From Anaerorhabdus sp964386325 (GTDB lineage: Bacteria; Bacillota_I; Bacilli_A; Erysipelotrichales; Erysipelotrichaceae), in NCBI GenBank assembly GCA_964386325.1, contig CAYLQY010000014.1, positions 1-64,000 of the forward strand: a stretch of DNA of 64,000 nt. Reading direction: 5' to 3'. The notes beneath the pieces are model-generated. The model did no database searches and was not told where the DNA came from. It saw nothing but the letters and a program-made list of their open reading frames with translations. Made by a program: the position numbers and the translations under genes. Every line of letters begins with the position of its first letter. The first letter of the stretch is position 1. Below are positions 42,936-52,014 of the stretch, one piece after another.

Positions 42936-43604
42936 ATGAAGAAATTCATATTTATACTCTGTTTGTTGATCAGTTTCGTAGGTTTGACGGGATTTAAAGC
43001 TGAAGAGTTTTCTATCGAAAATCTAGATCAATACAACAAAGAGTTTAAGACAGAAGAGATTGAAGTTTGTTCAACATCTTCTACAAAAACATACATGCCT
43101 TATACTGCAATTACTGCAAAGAATTCTAAACAATATAAATACATTGAAAATCATATGACAGTAGATCAAACTACAGGTATGTTATATGACGAAGATGGCT
43201 TTATTGGAGCTGCTTTAGGATATAGCTTTGGAGAAATTGGATCTAGATATTACTTTACACTAGATTCGGGGATTGTTCTTCCAATTGTAAAGGTTGATGC
43301 AAAAGCATCTGCAGATGCACCAAATGGTTGTTCACATGCCGCTGATGCAAGTGTAATTGAATTTGTAATTGATTCAACAATTGCATCTGAATATTTTGGA
43401 ACAGGACCTACAGGATTAGTAAAACAAGGAAATTTCAATAACGATACAAGATTCAAAGGAAGTATTACAAAAGTAGAAAAAGTATTAGATGAAAAAATAG
43501 AAGAAGGCGTCTATTATGATGAAAACAATGTAGATAACCAAGAAAGTGAAAAGAACTTAATTGGTGAAGCAGATACAGAGTTACATCTTGAAGGTGGATT
43601 TTAG
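42936..43604 (+). CDS. secreted protein of unknown function
   Basis: The 222 residues begin with a Sec signal peptide (MKKFIFILCLLISFVGLTGF) without a lipobox. The mature part has a conserved-looking beta-rich core (MPYTAITAKNSKQYKYIENH; DGFIGAALGYSFGEIGSRYY; IEFVIDS) and two cysteines (in VCSTSS and NGCSHA) that may bond. The pattern resembles small secreted beta-barrel (3D/double-psi-like) proteins of Bacillota, but I am not certain. It has its own promoter and terminator, so it forms a single-gene unit. Confidence 0.7.
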   Translation: MKKFIFILCLLISFVGLTGFKAEEFSIENLDQYNKEFKTEEIEVCSTSSTKTYMPYTAITAKNSKQYKYIENHMTVDQTTGMLYDEDGFIGAALGYSFGEIGSRYYFTLDSGIVLPIVKVDAKASADAPNGCSHAADASVIEFVIDSTIASEYFGTGPTGLVKQGNFNNDTRFKGSITKVEKVLDEKIEEGVYYDENNVDNQESEKNLIGEADTELHLEGGF

Positions 43605-43628
43605 GACAGAGAAATCTGTTCTTTTTTT
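43603..43628 (+). terminator. terminator after the secreted protein gene
   Basis: AGGACAGA pairs with TCTGTTCT around GAAA (one G-T pair) and is followed by seven T. The stem overlaps the stop codon. Confidence 0.82.
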
Positions 43629-43695
43629 GTGGGAAATGGCGCATATTAGTTAGGGGTGTAGTCATATGTTTGTAGTAAAAATGTGATATTTAAAA

Positions 43696-43711
43696 ATGGA
43701 AACGGTTTCAT
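43696..43711. promoter_or_regulatory. candidate cre site (CcpA operator)
   Basis: ATGGAAACGGTTTCAT fits the catabolite-responsive-element consensus WTGNAANCGNWNNCW at every fixed position. It is near-palindromic and lies about 120 bases before the gene at 43829. Carbon-source control of that transcript is the inference. Confidence 0.5.
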
Positions 43712-43828
43712 TTTAAATTATGCTTAAAAATATGGCTATTAATGCGGATAAAACCATTTTATAACCGCTTTTCTATATAGTAGAAGTAAGCATAATAGTA
43801 GTTTGTACTGATTGATATGAGGGCTGAT

Positions 43829-45202
43829 ATGAAACAGATAAAAAAAATATTATTTAAAAACACAAAAATTTCGTTGTTGGTGATGATGGTGAGCTTTATC
43901 GCAATTATTGCTTCCTTTTTTCTATTTGGGGTAACTAATGACGATGGAATTTTTACATGGCTGATTCTATTTATGATAATAGCTGCTTATGTATTCTTAA
44001 TGGGATTTATCTTTTGGATTATTAATGTTTTCCGATATAACAAAGCAATAGGATACTTTAAGAAGCGAGTTTTGGCTGAGGGTATTGAAATTGATGATGA
44101 ACAGGAATTTGAAAAATTAAATAAAAATGTATATCTTTCATCAAAGATTATTATCAGTACGTATATGGCTTCACAATTCGTTTTATATAAGAGTTGGGTC
44201 AAAGAATGTAGTGAGACTGAGAAGTTTCAAAGTGGACGTTATTGGCCTTGTGTGGTTATAAAAACAGAAGATAAAACATTTACTTTCTTATTAGGAAAAG
44301 AAAAGTTAAGAGTTGAGCTTATGGAAGCTTTGAAGACAGCATTTGTAACAAATGATGTTGTAATGAGTACCCCAATCATGCAAAGTGAGCGAGATGCAAT
44401 TCAACCTAAGGTAGATTTTACGGATAAAAGCAATGGTATGAATATTATTGTCTTTGGACTCATTTGTTTTGCTTTAGTTGTTGGGTTTGGGTTTAGTTAT
44501 CCATATTTACGAGACATGATTCATTCAAAATCAACAACCACACCACCACCGATTATAAATAATGATTATGATGATAATAAGGATGATACTTATGCTGATG
44601 CATCATCAATCGATAGTTACTTTATCGATAAATATTATAGTGAAAATGATGAAGTGAACGCTATCTACAATGTAGTGGATGACGTTACACTCTTGTACGT
44701 TACAAATGATACGCCTTATGCATTTAAGGGTAAGTTGGAAATATTCTTTGGTGAAGAAACAGAAACAGTAGAAACTTACTGGATTCGTCCTCATGGATAT
44801 GATTACTTCACCCTTGATACAAAAGGAGAACCAACACAATATCGGATTACTGAGGAAAACTATAAAGAATATACTATACCTTCTTTAGTCAAGTATTCGA
44901 TGCTGGAGAGTTATCTAACAGATGGTTACAGCTATGACATTGTTTTCGATGGATCAGAATTAAATGAAGATAATGTAATTGATGTAAGTATTGAACAAGC
45001 AAGATTTACCGAATTGGAAGAATATCCTAATGCAACACTTTTCTTTCACGAAATGAATGTAGAAGACTTTGAAACAATGGGAGCACCAGAAGACTTTAGT
45101 ACGGTACGTTATGTTGTTGAAATAGATACTGAATCTAAATCATTTGTAGTGTATCAAGCAAATGGTGAAGAGAGAACAGAAATAACAACATTTAAATATT
45201 AA
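43829..45202 (+). CDS. membrane protein with extracellular domain
   Basis: The protein is 457 residues from ATG 43829, chosen because GAGGG lies at the right distance; an in-frame ATG at 43817 has no ribosome site. Two membrane helices (about residues 15-65) form a hairpin, followed by a cytoplasmic YcxB-like region (about 70-190, with YKSWVKECSE and a KTFTFLLGKEKLRVEL strand). A third helix (about 203-222) leads to an outside domain of about 230 acidic residues. The architecture is that of an uncharacterised envelope protein. It is followed at 18 bp by the Bax-inhibitor-1 gene. Confidence 0.65.
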   Translation: MKQIKKILFKNTKISLLVMMVSFIAIIASFFLFGVTNDDGIFTWLILFMIIAAYVFLMGFIFWIINVFRYNKAIGYFKKRVLAEGIEIDDEQEFEKLNKNVYLSSKIIISTYMASQFVLYKSWVKECSETEKFQSGRYWPCVVIKTEDKTFTFLLGKEKLRVELMEALKTAFVTNDVVMSTPIMQSERDAIQPKVDFTDKSNGMNIIVFGLICFALVVGFGFSYPYLRDMIHSKSTTTPPPIINNDYDDNKDDTYADASSIDSYFIDKYYSENDEVNAIYNVVDDVTLLYVTNDTPYAFKGKLEIFFGEETETVETYWIRPHGYDYFTLDTKGEPTQYRITEENYKEYTIPSLVKYSMLESYLTDGYSYDIVFDGSELNEDNVIDVSIEQARFTELEEYPNATLFFHEMNVEDFETMGAPEDFSTVRYVVEIDTESKSFVVYQANGEERTEITTFKY

Positions 45203-45220
45203 AAAATAAGGAGAAAGAAT

Positions 45221-45937
45221 ATGACACAAAATTCAACAATGACATTTGAAACAGATACACTCCAAAAACACATGGTTAAATGCTTTATCTGGATGTTTGT
45301 AGGTTTAGCAGTTACAGCACTTGTCGCGTATGTTTTCATAGCAACAGGGGCAATTTCAGAAATCATGTTCCAAGCGACATATGCATCAGGAATGAGTCTT
45401 TCATTAATTATGTTACTACCACTCTTCCTACAACTAGGTGTAGTTATTTACTTATCAAGTCGTTTAGACAAAATGTCAGTAATGACTTCAAAAGTATTGT
45501 TTATAGTATATTCAGTGATTACAGGATTTACATTCTCATTCTTACCAGCAATTTATGGTTTAGATAATATGTTCCTAGCTTTTGGATTTACAGCTGTATT
45601 ATTTGGAAGTTTAGCTGTAATTGGAGGAACAATGAAACTTGATTTAACAAAATATTCATCACTAATTTTTGGAGCATTAATTACATTAGTAATTATTTCA
45701 GTAGTTGGAATGTTCCTAAACATCGGAACATTAGACATGATTATTTGTTATGCAGGATTATTTATCTTCTTAATCATTACTGCTTACGATGTGCAAAAAA
45801 TAAAGAGAAATTATGAATATGCAAGAAGTTCAAGTGAAGCATTAGAAAAATTATCAATCTATGGAGCATTAGAACTTTACTTAGATTTCATCAATATCTT
45901 CTTATATGTACTACGTATATTAGGAAAGAAAAAATAG
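45221..45937 (+). CDS. Bax inhibitor-1 / YccA family membrane protein
   Basis: A 238-residue protein with seven membrane helices and the BI-1 family pattern, including a TYxxG-like region (SVITGFTFSFLPAIYGLD) and the C-terminal ITAYDVQKIKRNYEYA, followed by SIYGALELYLDFINIFLYVL. Bacterial homologues (YetJ of B. subtilis) are pH-sensitive calcium leak channels. The aspartates of the family pore are represented by AYD and YLDF. It is preceded by a strong AAGGAGAAAG site and lies in a run of envelope genes. Confidence 0.9.
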   Translation: MTQNSTMTFETDTLQKHMVKCFIWMFVGLAVTALVAYVFIATGAISEIMFQATYASGMSLSLIMLLPLFLQLGVVIYLSSRLDKMSVMTSKVLFIVYSVITGFTFSFLPAIYGLDNMFLAFGFTAVLFGSLAVIGGTMKLDLTKYSSLIFGALITLVIISVVGMFLNIGTLDMIICYAGLFIFLIITAYDVQKIKRNYEYARSSSEALEKLSIYGALELYLDFINIFLYVLRILGKKK

Positions 45938-45959
45938 AAAAGCAAAGGCGGAGAGAGAA

Positions 45960-46613
45960 ATGAAAAAACTTGTATTATTTTTAACAGCGTTATTGGTACT
46001 TGCAGGATGCTCATCAGCACCAGCTCCTGAAGCAACAGCAACACCAACAGCGACACCTGAAGTACAACCAACAGCAACACCTGAAGCAGTTGCAAGCGAT
46101 TATGAGAAGGGTGTATGGGAAGGTAATACATTTGTAAGTAAGACTTTAAATATGCGCTTTGATTTACCAGAAGGATGGGAAATAGCGGAAGAATCTTTTC
46201 AAGAAGAAGCAATGAAATCAGGCAATGAATTATTGGATGAAAATGCAGTTGAACCAGCTGACTTAATTTTAGAATTCTTAATTAATAATCCAACAAACGG
46301 AATGAATATTCAAGCAACATCATCAAAAGTTGGACCATTACTAAGTGCTATGTCAAATGACTTAATTGTGGAATCAACAATAGCACAACTTGATTCAATG
46401 GAAGAGTTATCTTATGAAGTTGTAGATCAAGGAATAACAACAATAGCTGGTGATGAATATGGATACGTCTATGTAACTGAAGTAAATTATGGTTTACATC
46501 AAAAAATGTATTTCAAAAAAGTGGGTGATTATTTATTTAATTTAGTAGTCACTGTGGATGAAGCAAATATAGATATTCTTGAAAGTTTTGAAGGATCAAT
46601 ATCTGCGTATTAA
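45960..46613 (+). CDS. lipoprotein of unknown function
   Basis: The 217-residue protein has a lipobox LLVLAGC (Cys17), then a Pro/Thr/Ala linker (TATPTATPEVQPTATPE) and a globular domain of about 170 residues starting with the pattern MRFDLPEGWEIAEE. The latter resembles PsbP-like domains common in Bacillota lipoproteins. Three lipoprotein genes lie in a row with gaps of about 22 bp, so they are probably one transcript with the BI-1 gene. Confidence 0.75.
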   Translation: MKKLVLFLTALLVLAGCSSAPAPEATATPTATPEVQPTATPEAVASDYEKGVWEGNTFVSKTLNMRFDLPEGWEIAEESFQEEAMKSGNELLDENAVEPADLILEFLINNPTNGMNIQATSSKVGPLLSAMSNDLIVESTIAQLDSMEELSYEVVDQGITTIAGDEYGYVYVTEVNYGLHQKMYFKKVGDYLFNLVVTVDEANIDILESFEGSISAY

Positions 46614-46635
46614 CAACTAAAACGAGGAGAAAAAA

Positions 46636-47133
46636 ATGAAAAAACTAATAATGATTGGCCTTGCAGCATTGGTGCTAGCAGGATGTGCAGCAAAAGAAAC
46701 AGTAAAAGTATTTGAAATGACAGAAGAAGAACCAGGATACAAATATACATATGTTGAAACAATTACGGCTGCAAAAGATGCAGTTGTCCATGAAAAAATC
46801 GTTTCTACAATTACAATTGAAGAACCAGTGGATGGTGAAATTGATACATTTAAATTACTTTTAGATGCAGAAGTAGCTTGTCCATATGGTGTATTAGATA
46901 CAGATGGAAATCAAACAGTTGGATGTAGTAAATTTATCGATGTTGACTATGCATTTGATGAAGCAACAAATACATTTACAATCACAGAAAACTTCCGTTA
47001 CAAAGATGCAGCTAAAGCAAAAGAAGACATTATTTCAGCAGAAGCTGGAGGAAGTTATAGTGATGATGAATACTATTCAATGGAAATGTTTGAAAGTGAT
47101 TTATTAGACGCTGGTTATACTTTGGTTGAATAA
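46636..47133 (+). CDS. small lipoprotein of unknown function
   Basis: The 165 residues start with a signal peptide and lipobox LVLAGC (Cys17). The mature part is acidic and beta-rich, with two cysteines (EVACPYG, TVGCSKF) that could form a disulfide. No family is recognised. The signal sequence is similar to that of the preceding lipoprotein, which may reflect a shared origin. Confidence 0.72.
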   Translation: MKKLIMIGLAALVLAGCAAKETVKVFEMTEEEPGYKYTYVETITAAKDAVVHEKIVSTITIEEPVDGEIDTFKLLLDAEVACPYGVLDTDGNQTVGCSKFIDVDYAFDEATNTFTITENFRYKDAAKAKEDIISAEAGGSYSDDEYYSMEMFESDLLDAGYTLVE

Positions 47134-47154
47134 CAATCTGTATAGGAGAGAGAA

Positions 47155-48270
47155 ATGAAAAAAATAGTTAAGGTAGCAATTAGTTTCTTAATGATTATTG
47201 GCCTTGTGGGTTGTAGTGGTGGAGGAACAAGTAGTAAACCAACACTTGCAAATCAAAAGTCTGATACAGGAGCTTATGAGAATTTAATGGAAATGACAGT
47301 TGTTGCGGCAACTACAAATAAGAAGGGCGAAGAAGAAACAGGAAGCTTTCGGTTCTACGTTCCTAAATCTAAATATGCAGATGTTTATGATAATAGTGCC
47401 TTTTCATCAGAGAATGGAGTATCTTTAGATGTAAGTATTAATGATTATATGTTTGAAGAAGGCGAATTCGCAGATGAAGTAGTGAAGTATGCGAAAGAGG
47501 GTATTATAAATGATTCATATGTATTACAAGTAATACGTGAATCAGAAATTATAGTGGATGAAGCAAGAGACAATGCTTCATATAGTGCATTGGTTATTGA
47601 AGAGGGCTACGATTATGCAGGAGAAGCCATATATAACTTCTTTGCAGCAAAAGAGTTAAGTCCAACACAAAGAATATTCATACGACTTGAAATCACAGCT
47701 TCTGAATGTAATAAGTTAACAGATCCGATGATTAACGAAATTGAAGAATACTATGGAATTGAAATTGACTTTAATCTTGAAGAAGCAACAAAAGCGCAAG
47801 AAGAATTCAATGCAAATCCACCTGAAACTAAACGTTATGATGCTTTTGGATTTTCATTCGAAATTCCATTTGCATATAGCTTAGATTATGATATGTCAGA
47901 TTATGCAGAAGATGATTTTGTATTTGGTCCGCAAGGAGAAGCAAATTCATATAATGATAATTTACAAGTTATGGTTATTACTGATGACTCAAGTCAATAT
48001 ACTGCTGAAGGATTAAAAGCAGATATTGAAGATTTATTTACAGAATTAGGAAATGGAGCAGCAAAAGTCCAAGATTCTGATTTCACTTCACAAGATAAAG
48101 CAATTATACGTTGCAAATTGTCTGGAAATAGTGAATACTTAGATGGTTATATCGTTAGTTATAAAAACTATGTGGTTTATTTCGCAACAATTACAGACCT
48201 TACCGAAACTGATCAACAACAATTAGATGTGATTCAAAAAGCAATAGATACATTTGTTGTTGAGTACTAA
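47155..48270 (+). CDS. lipoprotein with two PsbP-like domains
   Basis: A 371-residue lipoprotein (lipobox IGLVGC, Cys20). Two related halves are visible: about residues 55-215 (GSFRFYVPKSKYADVYD) and about 225-371 (FGFSFEIPFAYSLDYDMSDY), each starting with an edge strand followed by a DYAEDDFVFG-type or DVSINDYMFEE segment and a long helix. This is the PsbP/DUF-type fold seen in many uncharacterised Gram-positive lipoproteins. It ends the lipoprotein run, and a strong terminator follows 75 bases later. Confidence 0.72.
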   Translation: MKKIVKVAISFLMIIGLVGCSGGGTSSKPTLANQKSDTGAYENLMEMTVVAATTNKKGEEETGSFRFYVPKSKYADVYDNSAFSSENGVSLDVSINDYMFEEGEFADEVVKYAKEGIINDSYVLQVIRESEIIVDEARDNASYSALVIEEGYDYAGEAIYNFFAAKELSPTQRIFIRLEITASECNKLTDPMINEIEEYYGIEIDFNLEEATKAQEEFNANPPETKRYDAFGFSFEIPFAYSLDYDMSDYAEDDFVFGPQGEANSYNDNLQVMVITDDSSQYTAEGLKADIEDLFTELGNGAAKVQDSDFTSQDKAIIRCKLSGNSEYLDGYIVSYKNYVVYFATITDLTETDQQQLDVIQKAIDTFVVEY

Positions 48271-48344
48271 TTTAACCGAAGAACTCATACAGTATTGCAA
48301 GAAAATTTGTATTAAATTAATAACTAATGATATAAATATAGAGA

Positions 48345-48372
48345 AGAACACTTGAAAAAGTGTTCTTTTTTT
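48345..48372 (+). terminator. terminator after the lipoprotein run
   Basis: A perfect 9-bp stem AGAACACTT/AAGTGTTCT with GAAA loop is followed by seven T. The remaining bases to 48565 are A/T-rich leader with a weak TTGATA at 48469, a TATAAC at 48494 and a GGGAGAG ribosome site. Nothing else is seen. Confidence 0.88.
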
Positions 48373-48565
48373 GTGATTTTCTACATGAAGTAAATATTTG
48401 CAAATAAGCTTAAAAAGGTATAAAAAGCATATAAATGGGTATAAAATGCATGTGAAAATAATAACTAATTGATATATTCAAAAATATATAAAATATAACC
48501 GAAATATAACCGGACAAGGAGCATGATGGTCTCGTAAGAAAGGAATATTATTAAGGGAGAGAAGA

Positions 48566-51500
48566 ATGAAAAAAAATAAAAGATTCGCAACGAAATTTTC
48601 TAGGAAAGTGGTTTCGATTATTTTGTCGTGGGGAATGCTAGTAAGTATGATTTTACCTGTTACGGCAGAAGATACATTGAGTGAAGTTAATGAAACAAAT
48701 GAAATACTAGAGGTTCAAAATACAAATGAAGAAGTAGTTTCACCAGAGGAAGTAATCATTGAAGAGGTAGATCCTACTGTTGAGCCAGTTATAACTACTG
48801 AACCAGTAGCAACTGAAGAAACAGTAATAGATGAACAAATTGATGACGTAGTTGAAGATATAGCGCCAACTTCTACTCCAGTAGAAGAAGAGGTGGTTGA
48901 AGAAGAAATTGACGATTCAATCGCATTGATGTCATTGGAAAATGAAAAGGGGAATGACCAAGAAAAGAAAAAAGGTTGTTCTGTTGTATTTGAAGTTCAA
49001 GACGATGTAACAAATTTCAAGGGAGAAAAAAACTTCCAAGAGTTAAATTGTGGCGATAAATTTGATTTTGTAAAAAAAGAAATTCCAGCAATTAATGATA
49101 AAGATGGAAAATTCGAAATACTTTATTGGTTAATTGGTAATGATTCTAAACAAAATACATATGATGATGTTGTGGCATATTTAACAAATACCACAATCAA
49201 TGAGAATATAATCATTACAGCAGTAGTTGATGAAATAGTAAAAGACAAAGCAACTCTTCAATTTGTTTCAGCTGACTCAAATTTAGGAACTTTATCTGGT
49301 ACAACAACATTTGAGTCTGAATATCAGTTACCATTGAATCAATTAACAATTCCAACACCAAACCCTACTGAGGGTAGTAAATTTTTGTATTGGACGGTTA
49401 ATGGTAAGCAATATAAAACAAATAATGATTTGAAGCGTTCAAAGATTACTGTTGAACCAGGTTCATCATTAACAGTTACAGCAGTATTTGAAAAAATCAA
49501 AACGATAAATGTTATTTTCAATATCGAAGGTAATGGTGAATATAAGGCTGAATACAAAACGGAATTCACATTTACTAAAGACACAAGATTAGTATCAATA
49601 TATGATGATATTCCTCAACCAACAGAAGCATCTTTTGATAATTTTAAATATTGGAAAGTTTCAATAAATGGAAATCCAGTAAAATCAAATTTATACGGTA
49701 CCCAATTTGTTAATGATACTGTACTTTGTAATGTTGTTGGGAGAATGAAATTAGGCGATTATGTAGTTATTACTGCAGTATTTGGTGCTCCAAATACTGT
49801 GGCAGTAAATTTTGAAATAGACACATTAAAAGGTTCTACACAAGATACTGCAACATTCAGCGGGAATGAAAATACAGTATTTAATAATTTGGTATCTAAG
49901 GTACCAACAGTTAACGTAACTAATGGATATAAATTCATCGGTTGGAAGCACAATGATACTACTTATAGCGAAGCAGAAATTATAAATACGTTTGGTCAAA
50001 AAATGATTTCTAATTCGATGACATTTACGGCAATATTTGAAGAAAGCATTGTTTTATTACCAACTACAATGACATTTAATACAAATGGTAAAGGAACAGT
50101 AGATAATAAACCAGAAATCAGTTTTACTAAAGAATTGCCACAAGGCAATAATGGAATTACAATTGGGGAATTAATGGGAGATGCGCCAATTCCTACACCA
50201 ACAGGAAATGAAGGCTACGAGTTTGCGGGTTGGAAGCTGCCTGATGACAAAAATTTGTACTCTACAGAAGAACTAGCTGCAATCTTAGAGCGAAGTGTTA
50301 TTCAACACGGCGATACATACATGGCAACAGCTATTTTCTATGGTGAAGAAGATTATGGTTATGTAAAATTTGTTGCAGGAGTTAATGGTAAATTCGAAGG
50401 AGACTTAACTCATGAAATTTTCTATCAAATACCAATTGAGCAAGGCCAAGGAGTACATGTGTCAACATTAATGGTGGATAAAAAATATCCTAAAGCAATA
50501 GGAAATACAAATTATGAACTTATCGGATGGAACATACAGTCATCAAACGGTAAGATTAACACAGATTATGAATCAACAGAAGAAATGCTAAAGGATTTAG
50601 GACCATTAGTAATTACACCAAATATGGGGTATATTGTAACAGCAATTTTCGATAAAAAAGAACCTAATACAATGACTACTTATTTAAAGTTTAATGTAGA
50701 AGGTAATGGAACTGTCAATGGTTTAAATGAAGTCGTACTAAATAAACAAGTTGCTGAAAATTCATCGATTACTGCAAATATCTTTACTGAGAATGGAGCT
50801 CTTATTCCAGTACCAGTGGGTATGGAAAATGAAGAATTTATTGGTTGGAGAGTTGGAAGTAGAGAAACATTAATGAATACTAAAACGCTTAATACTAACC
50901 TTGAATACATTTCTGTTAATGCTGGTGGAACACTTGTAATAACTGCAGTATTTAAAGAAGTAAAAGAAACAAGTTTGCAGTTTACAGTACGTGGTCCGGG
51001 TTCATTTGTTGGAAATGATAAGAATGTTGAAAGTTTAATTTATACAGAAAAAGTACCTACAGATGAAACAATTAACGCTAAAAAATTAATTGATGAAACA
51101 ACTACTCCTACAGTTGCAGCAAATGAAAATGCACGTTTTGTAGGTTGGTTATATGGAGAAAATACAGATCCTAAAGATGTATATGATTTAAATGCATACT
51201 TATATGAAACAGAGATAACAGCAGGAGAAACACTTACTGTAATTGCAGTATTTGAAGAAAATCCAGTTGTAACACCGACTCCTACACCTACAATACCGAC
51301 GACACCAACACCAACTACACCACCAACAACTAACTATATTCCACCAGTTGAGGTTGTTGTTCCAGTTGCCGTTGTGCCTGTCGTTCAAGCACCAGCTGTA
51401 CCAGTAGTACCTGAAGTTATTCCTGAAGAAATAACTCCTGAAGTAGCACCTACTGCAACACCTGAAATTATTCAAGAAGATGAAACACCATTAGTAGTTA

Positions 51501-51802
51501 ATAAGAGTACATGGTCATTAATCAACTTAATACTTATGCTAGCAACACTTGGTGGAGGATTAATCTACGTATTCAAAAAGAAAGAAGAAAATGATACACA
51601 AACGATAGAACGAAAAGGTAAACTATTATCTGTTCTTTCAGTAATTGGTTCAATTGCATTATTCTTCTTAACACAAGATTTATTAGGAAAAATGATAATG
51701 GTAGATACTTGGACAATTGCAATGGCAGTAGTAGCACTTGTACAAGGTGGGATCTTCTATTTTGGTAAGAAAAAAGAAAATATAAATCAAACACAAGCTT
51801 AA
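48566..51802 (+). CDS. surface protein with eight InlB-type (Flg_new) beta repeats
   Basis: The protein is 1,078 residues. A long signal peptide (about 1-34, cleavage near VTA-ED) and an acidic Glu/Val/Pro linker precede eight units of roughly 95-115 residues. Each begins with a strand such as VIFNIEGNGEYKAE or LKFNVEGNGTVNG, contains a GW/YW-x-(V/I/L) segment (FIGWKHNDT, FAGWKLPDD) and ends in (V/I)TA(V/I)F. This is the Listeria-Bacteroides repeat family found in adhesins. A Pro/Thr/Val-rich stalk follows (about 905-970). The C-terminus has no LPXTG motif. It has three membrane helices (starting STWSLINLILMLATLGGGL) with KKK flanks, so the protein is integrally anchored. It is probably an adhesin. 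Confidence 0.85.
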   Translation: MKKNKRFATKFSRKVVSIILSWGMLVSMILPVTAEDTLSEVNETNEILEVQNTNEEVVSPEEVIIEEVDPTVEPVITTEPVATEETVIDEQIDDVVEDIAPTSTPVEEEVVEEEIDDSIALMSLENEKGNDQEKKKGCSVVFEVQDDVTNFKGEKNFQELNCGDKFDFVKKEIPAINDKDGKFEILYWLIGNDSKQNTYDDVVAYLTNTTINENIIITAVVDEIVKDKATLQFVSADSNLGTLSGTTTFESEYQLPLNQLTIPTPNPTEGSKFLYWTVNGKQYKTNNDLKRSKITVEPGSSLTVTAVFEKIKTINVIFNIEGNGEYKAEYKTEFTFTKDTRLVSIYDDIPQPTEASFDNFKYWKVSINGNPVKSNLYGTQFVNDTVLCNVVGRMKLGDYVVITAVFGAPNTVAVNFEIDTLKGSTQDTATFSGNENTVFNNLVSKVPTVNVTNGYKFIGWKHNDTTYSEAEIINTFGQKMISNSMTFTAIFEESIVLLPTTMTFNTNGKGTVDNKPEISFTKELPQGNNGITIGELMGDAPIPTPTGNEGYEFAGWKLPDDKNLYSTEELAAILERSVIQHGDTYMATAIFYGEEDYGYVKFVAGVNGKFEGDLTHEIFYQIPIEQGQGVHVSTLMVDKKYPKAIGNTNYELIGWNIQSSNGKINTDYESTEEMLKDLGPLVITPNMGYIVTAIFDKKEPNTMTTYLKFNVEGNGTVNGLNEVVLNKQVAENSSITANIFTENGALIPVPVGMENEEFIGWRVGSRETLMNTKTLNTNLEYISVNAGGTLVITAVFKEVKETSLQFTVRGPGSFVGNDKNVESLIYTEKVPTDETINAKKLIDETTTPTVAANENARFVGWLYGENTDPKDVYDLNAYLYETEITAGETLTVIAVFEENPVVTPTPTPTIPTTPTPTTPPTTNYIPPVEVVVPVAVVPVVQAPAVPVVPEVIPEEITPEVAPTATPEIIQEDETPLVVNKSTWSLINLILMLATLGGGLIYVFKKKEENDTQTIERKGKLLSVLSVIGSIALFFLTQDLLGKMIMVDTWTIAMAVVALVQGGIFYFGKKKENINQTQA

Positions 51803-51835
51803 TACATTGTGAAATAATTACTTACTTGTAGTGGC

Positions 51836-51864
51836 TTGACAATTGATGATACAGTCGATAAACT
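51836..51864 (+). promoter_or_regulatory. sigma-A type promoter for pflBA
   Basis: TTGACA (51836-51841) and TAAACT (51859-51864) have a 17-bp spacer and lie about 25 bases before the ZTP aptamer. Confidence 0.65.
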
Positions 51865-51885
51865 AAACATGTAAAACTTACTACT

Positions 51886-51957
51886 TGTCTGTTGCTGATG
51901 GAAATGTGATAACACAGTGCAACAGGGTAAACAAGAAAAATGTCGACCATCTGGGCA
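51886..51957 (+). ncRNA. ZTP riboswitch (pfl motif) aptamer
   Basis: The leader shows the class features in order: stem P1 GTTGC/GCAAC (51891-51895 with 51919-51923), an internal hairpin TGTG-ATAA-CACA (51905-51916), an A-rich linker, and the conserved 3' block TGTCGACCATCTGGGCA. The last block agrees with the CCGCCUGGGCA consensus, and the overall order agrees with the well-studied Fusobacterium ulcerans example as I recall it. The class binds ZMP/ZTP, the signal of 10-formyl-tetrahydrofolate shortage. Control of pyruvate formate-lyase by this class is established and gave the motif its original name. Binding would prevent formation of the terminator that starts inside the CTGGGC block, switching pflB on. 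Confidence 0.85.
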
Positions 51958-51985
51958 ATTCAATATCTTTTGAATTGCCTTTCTT
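51954..51985 (+). terminator. expression-platform terminator of the ZTP riboswitch
   Basis: A perfect 10-bp stem, GGCAATTCAA (51954-51963) with TTGAATTGCC (51970-51979), is followed by TTTCTTTT. Its 5' arm uses the GGGC of the conserved aptamer block, so ligand-bound aptamer and terminator exclude each other. Confidence 0.85.
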
Positions 51986-52014
51986 TTATACTAAACCATG
52001 AGGAGGGTACTACT

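Noticed and set aside
51200..51475. A Cys/Trp/Asn-rich minus-strand frame opposite the surface-protein stalk
   Set aside because: It is the complement of the Thr/Pro/Val-rich codons of the real gene. No start signals are present.
51940..52014. A 25-codon N-terminal extension of pflB
   Set aside because: It lies in the riboswitch and its terminator. The strong AGGAGGG site and family alignment set the start at 52015.
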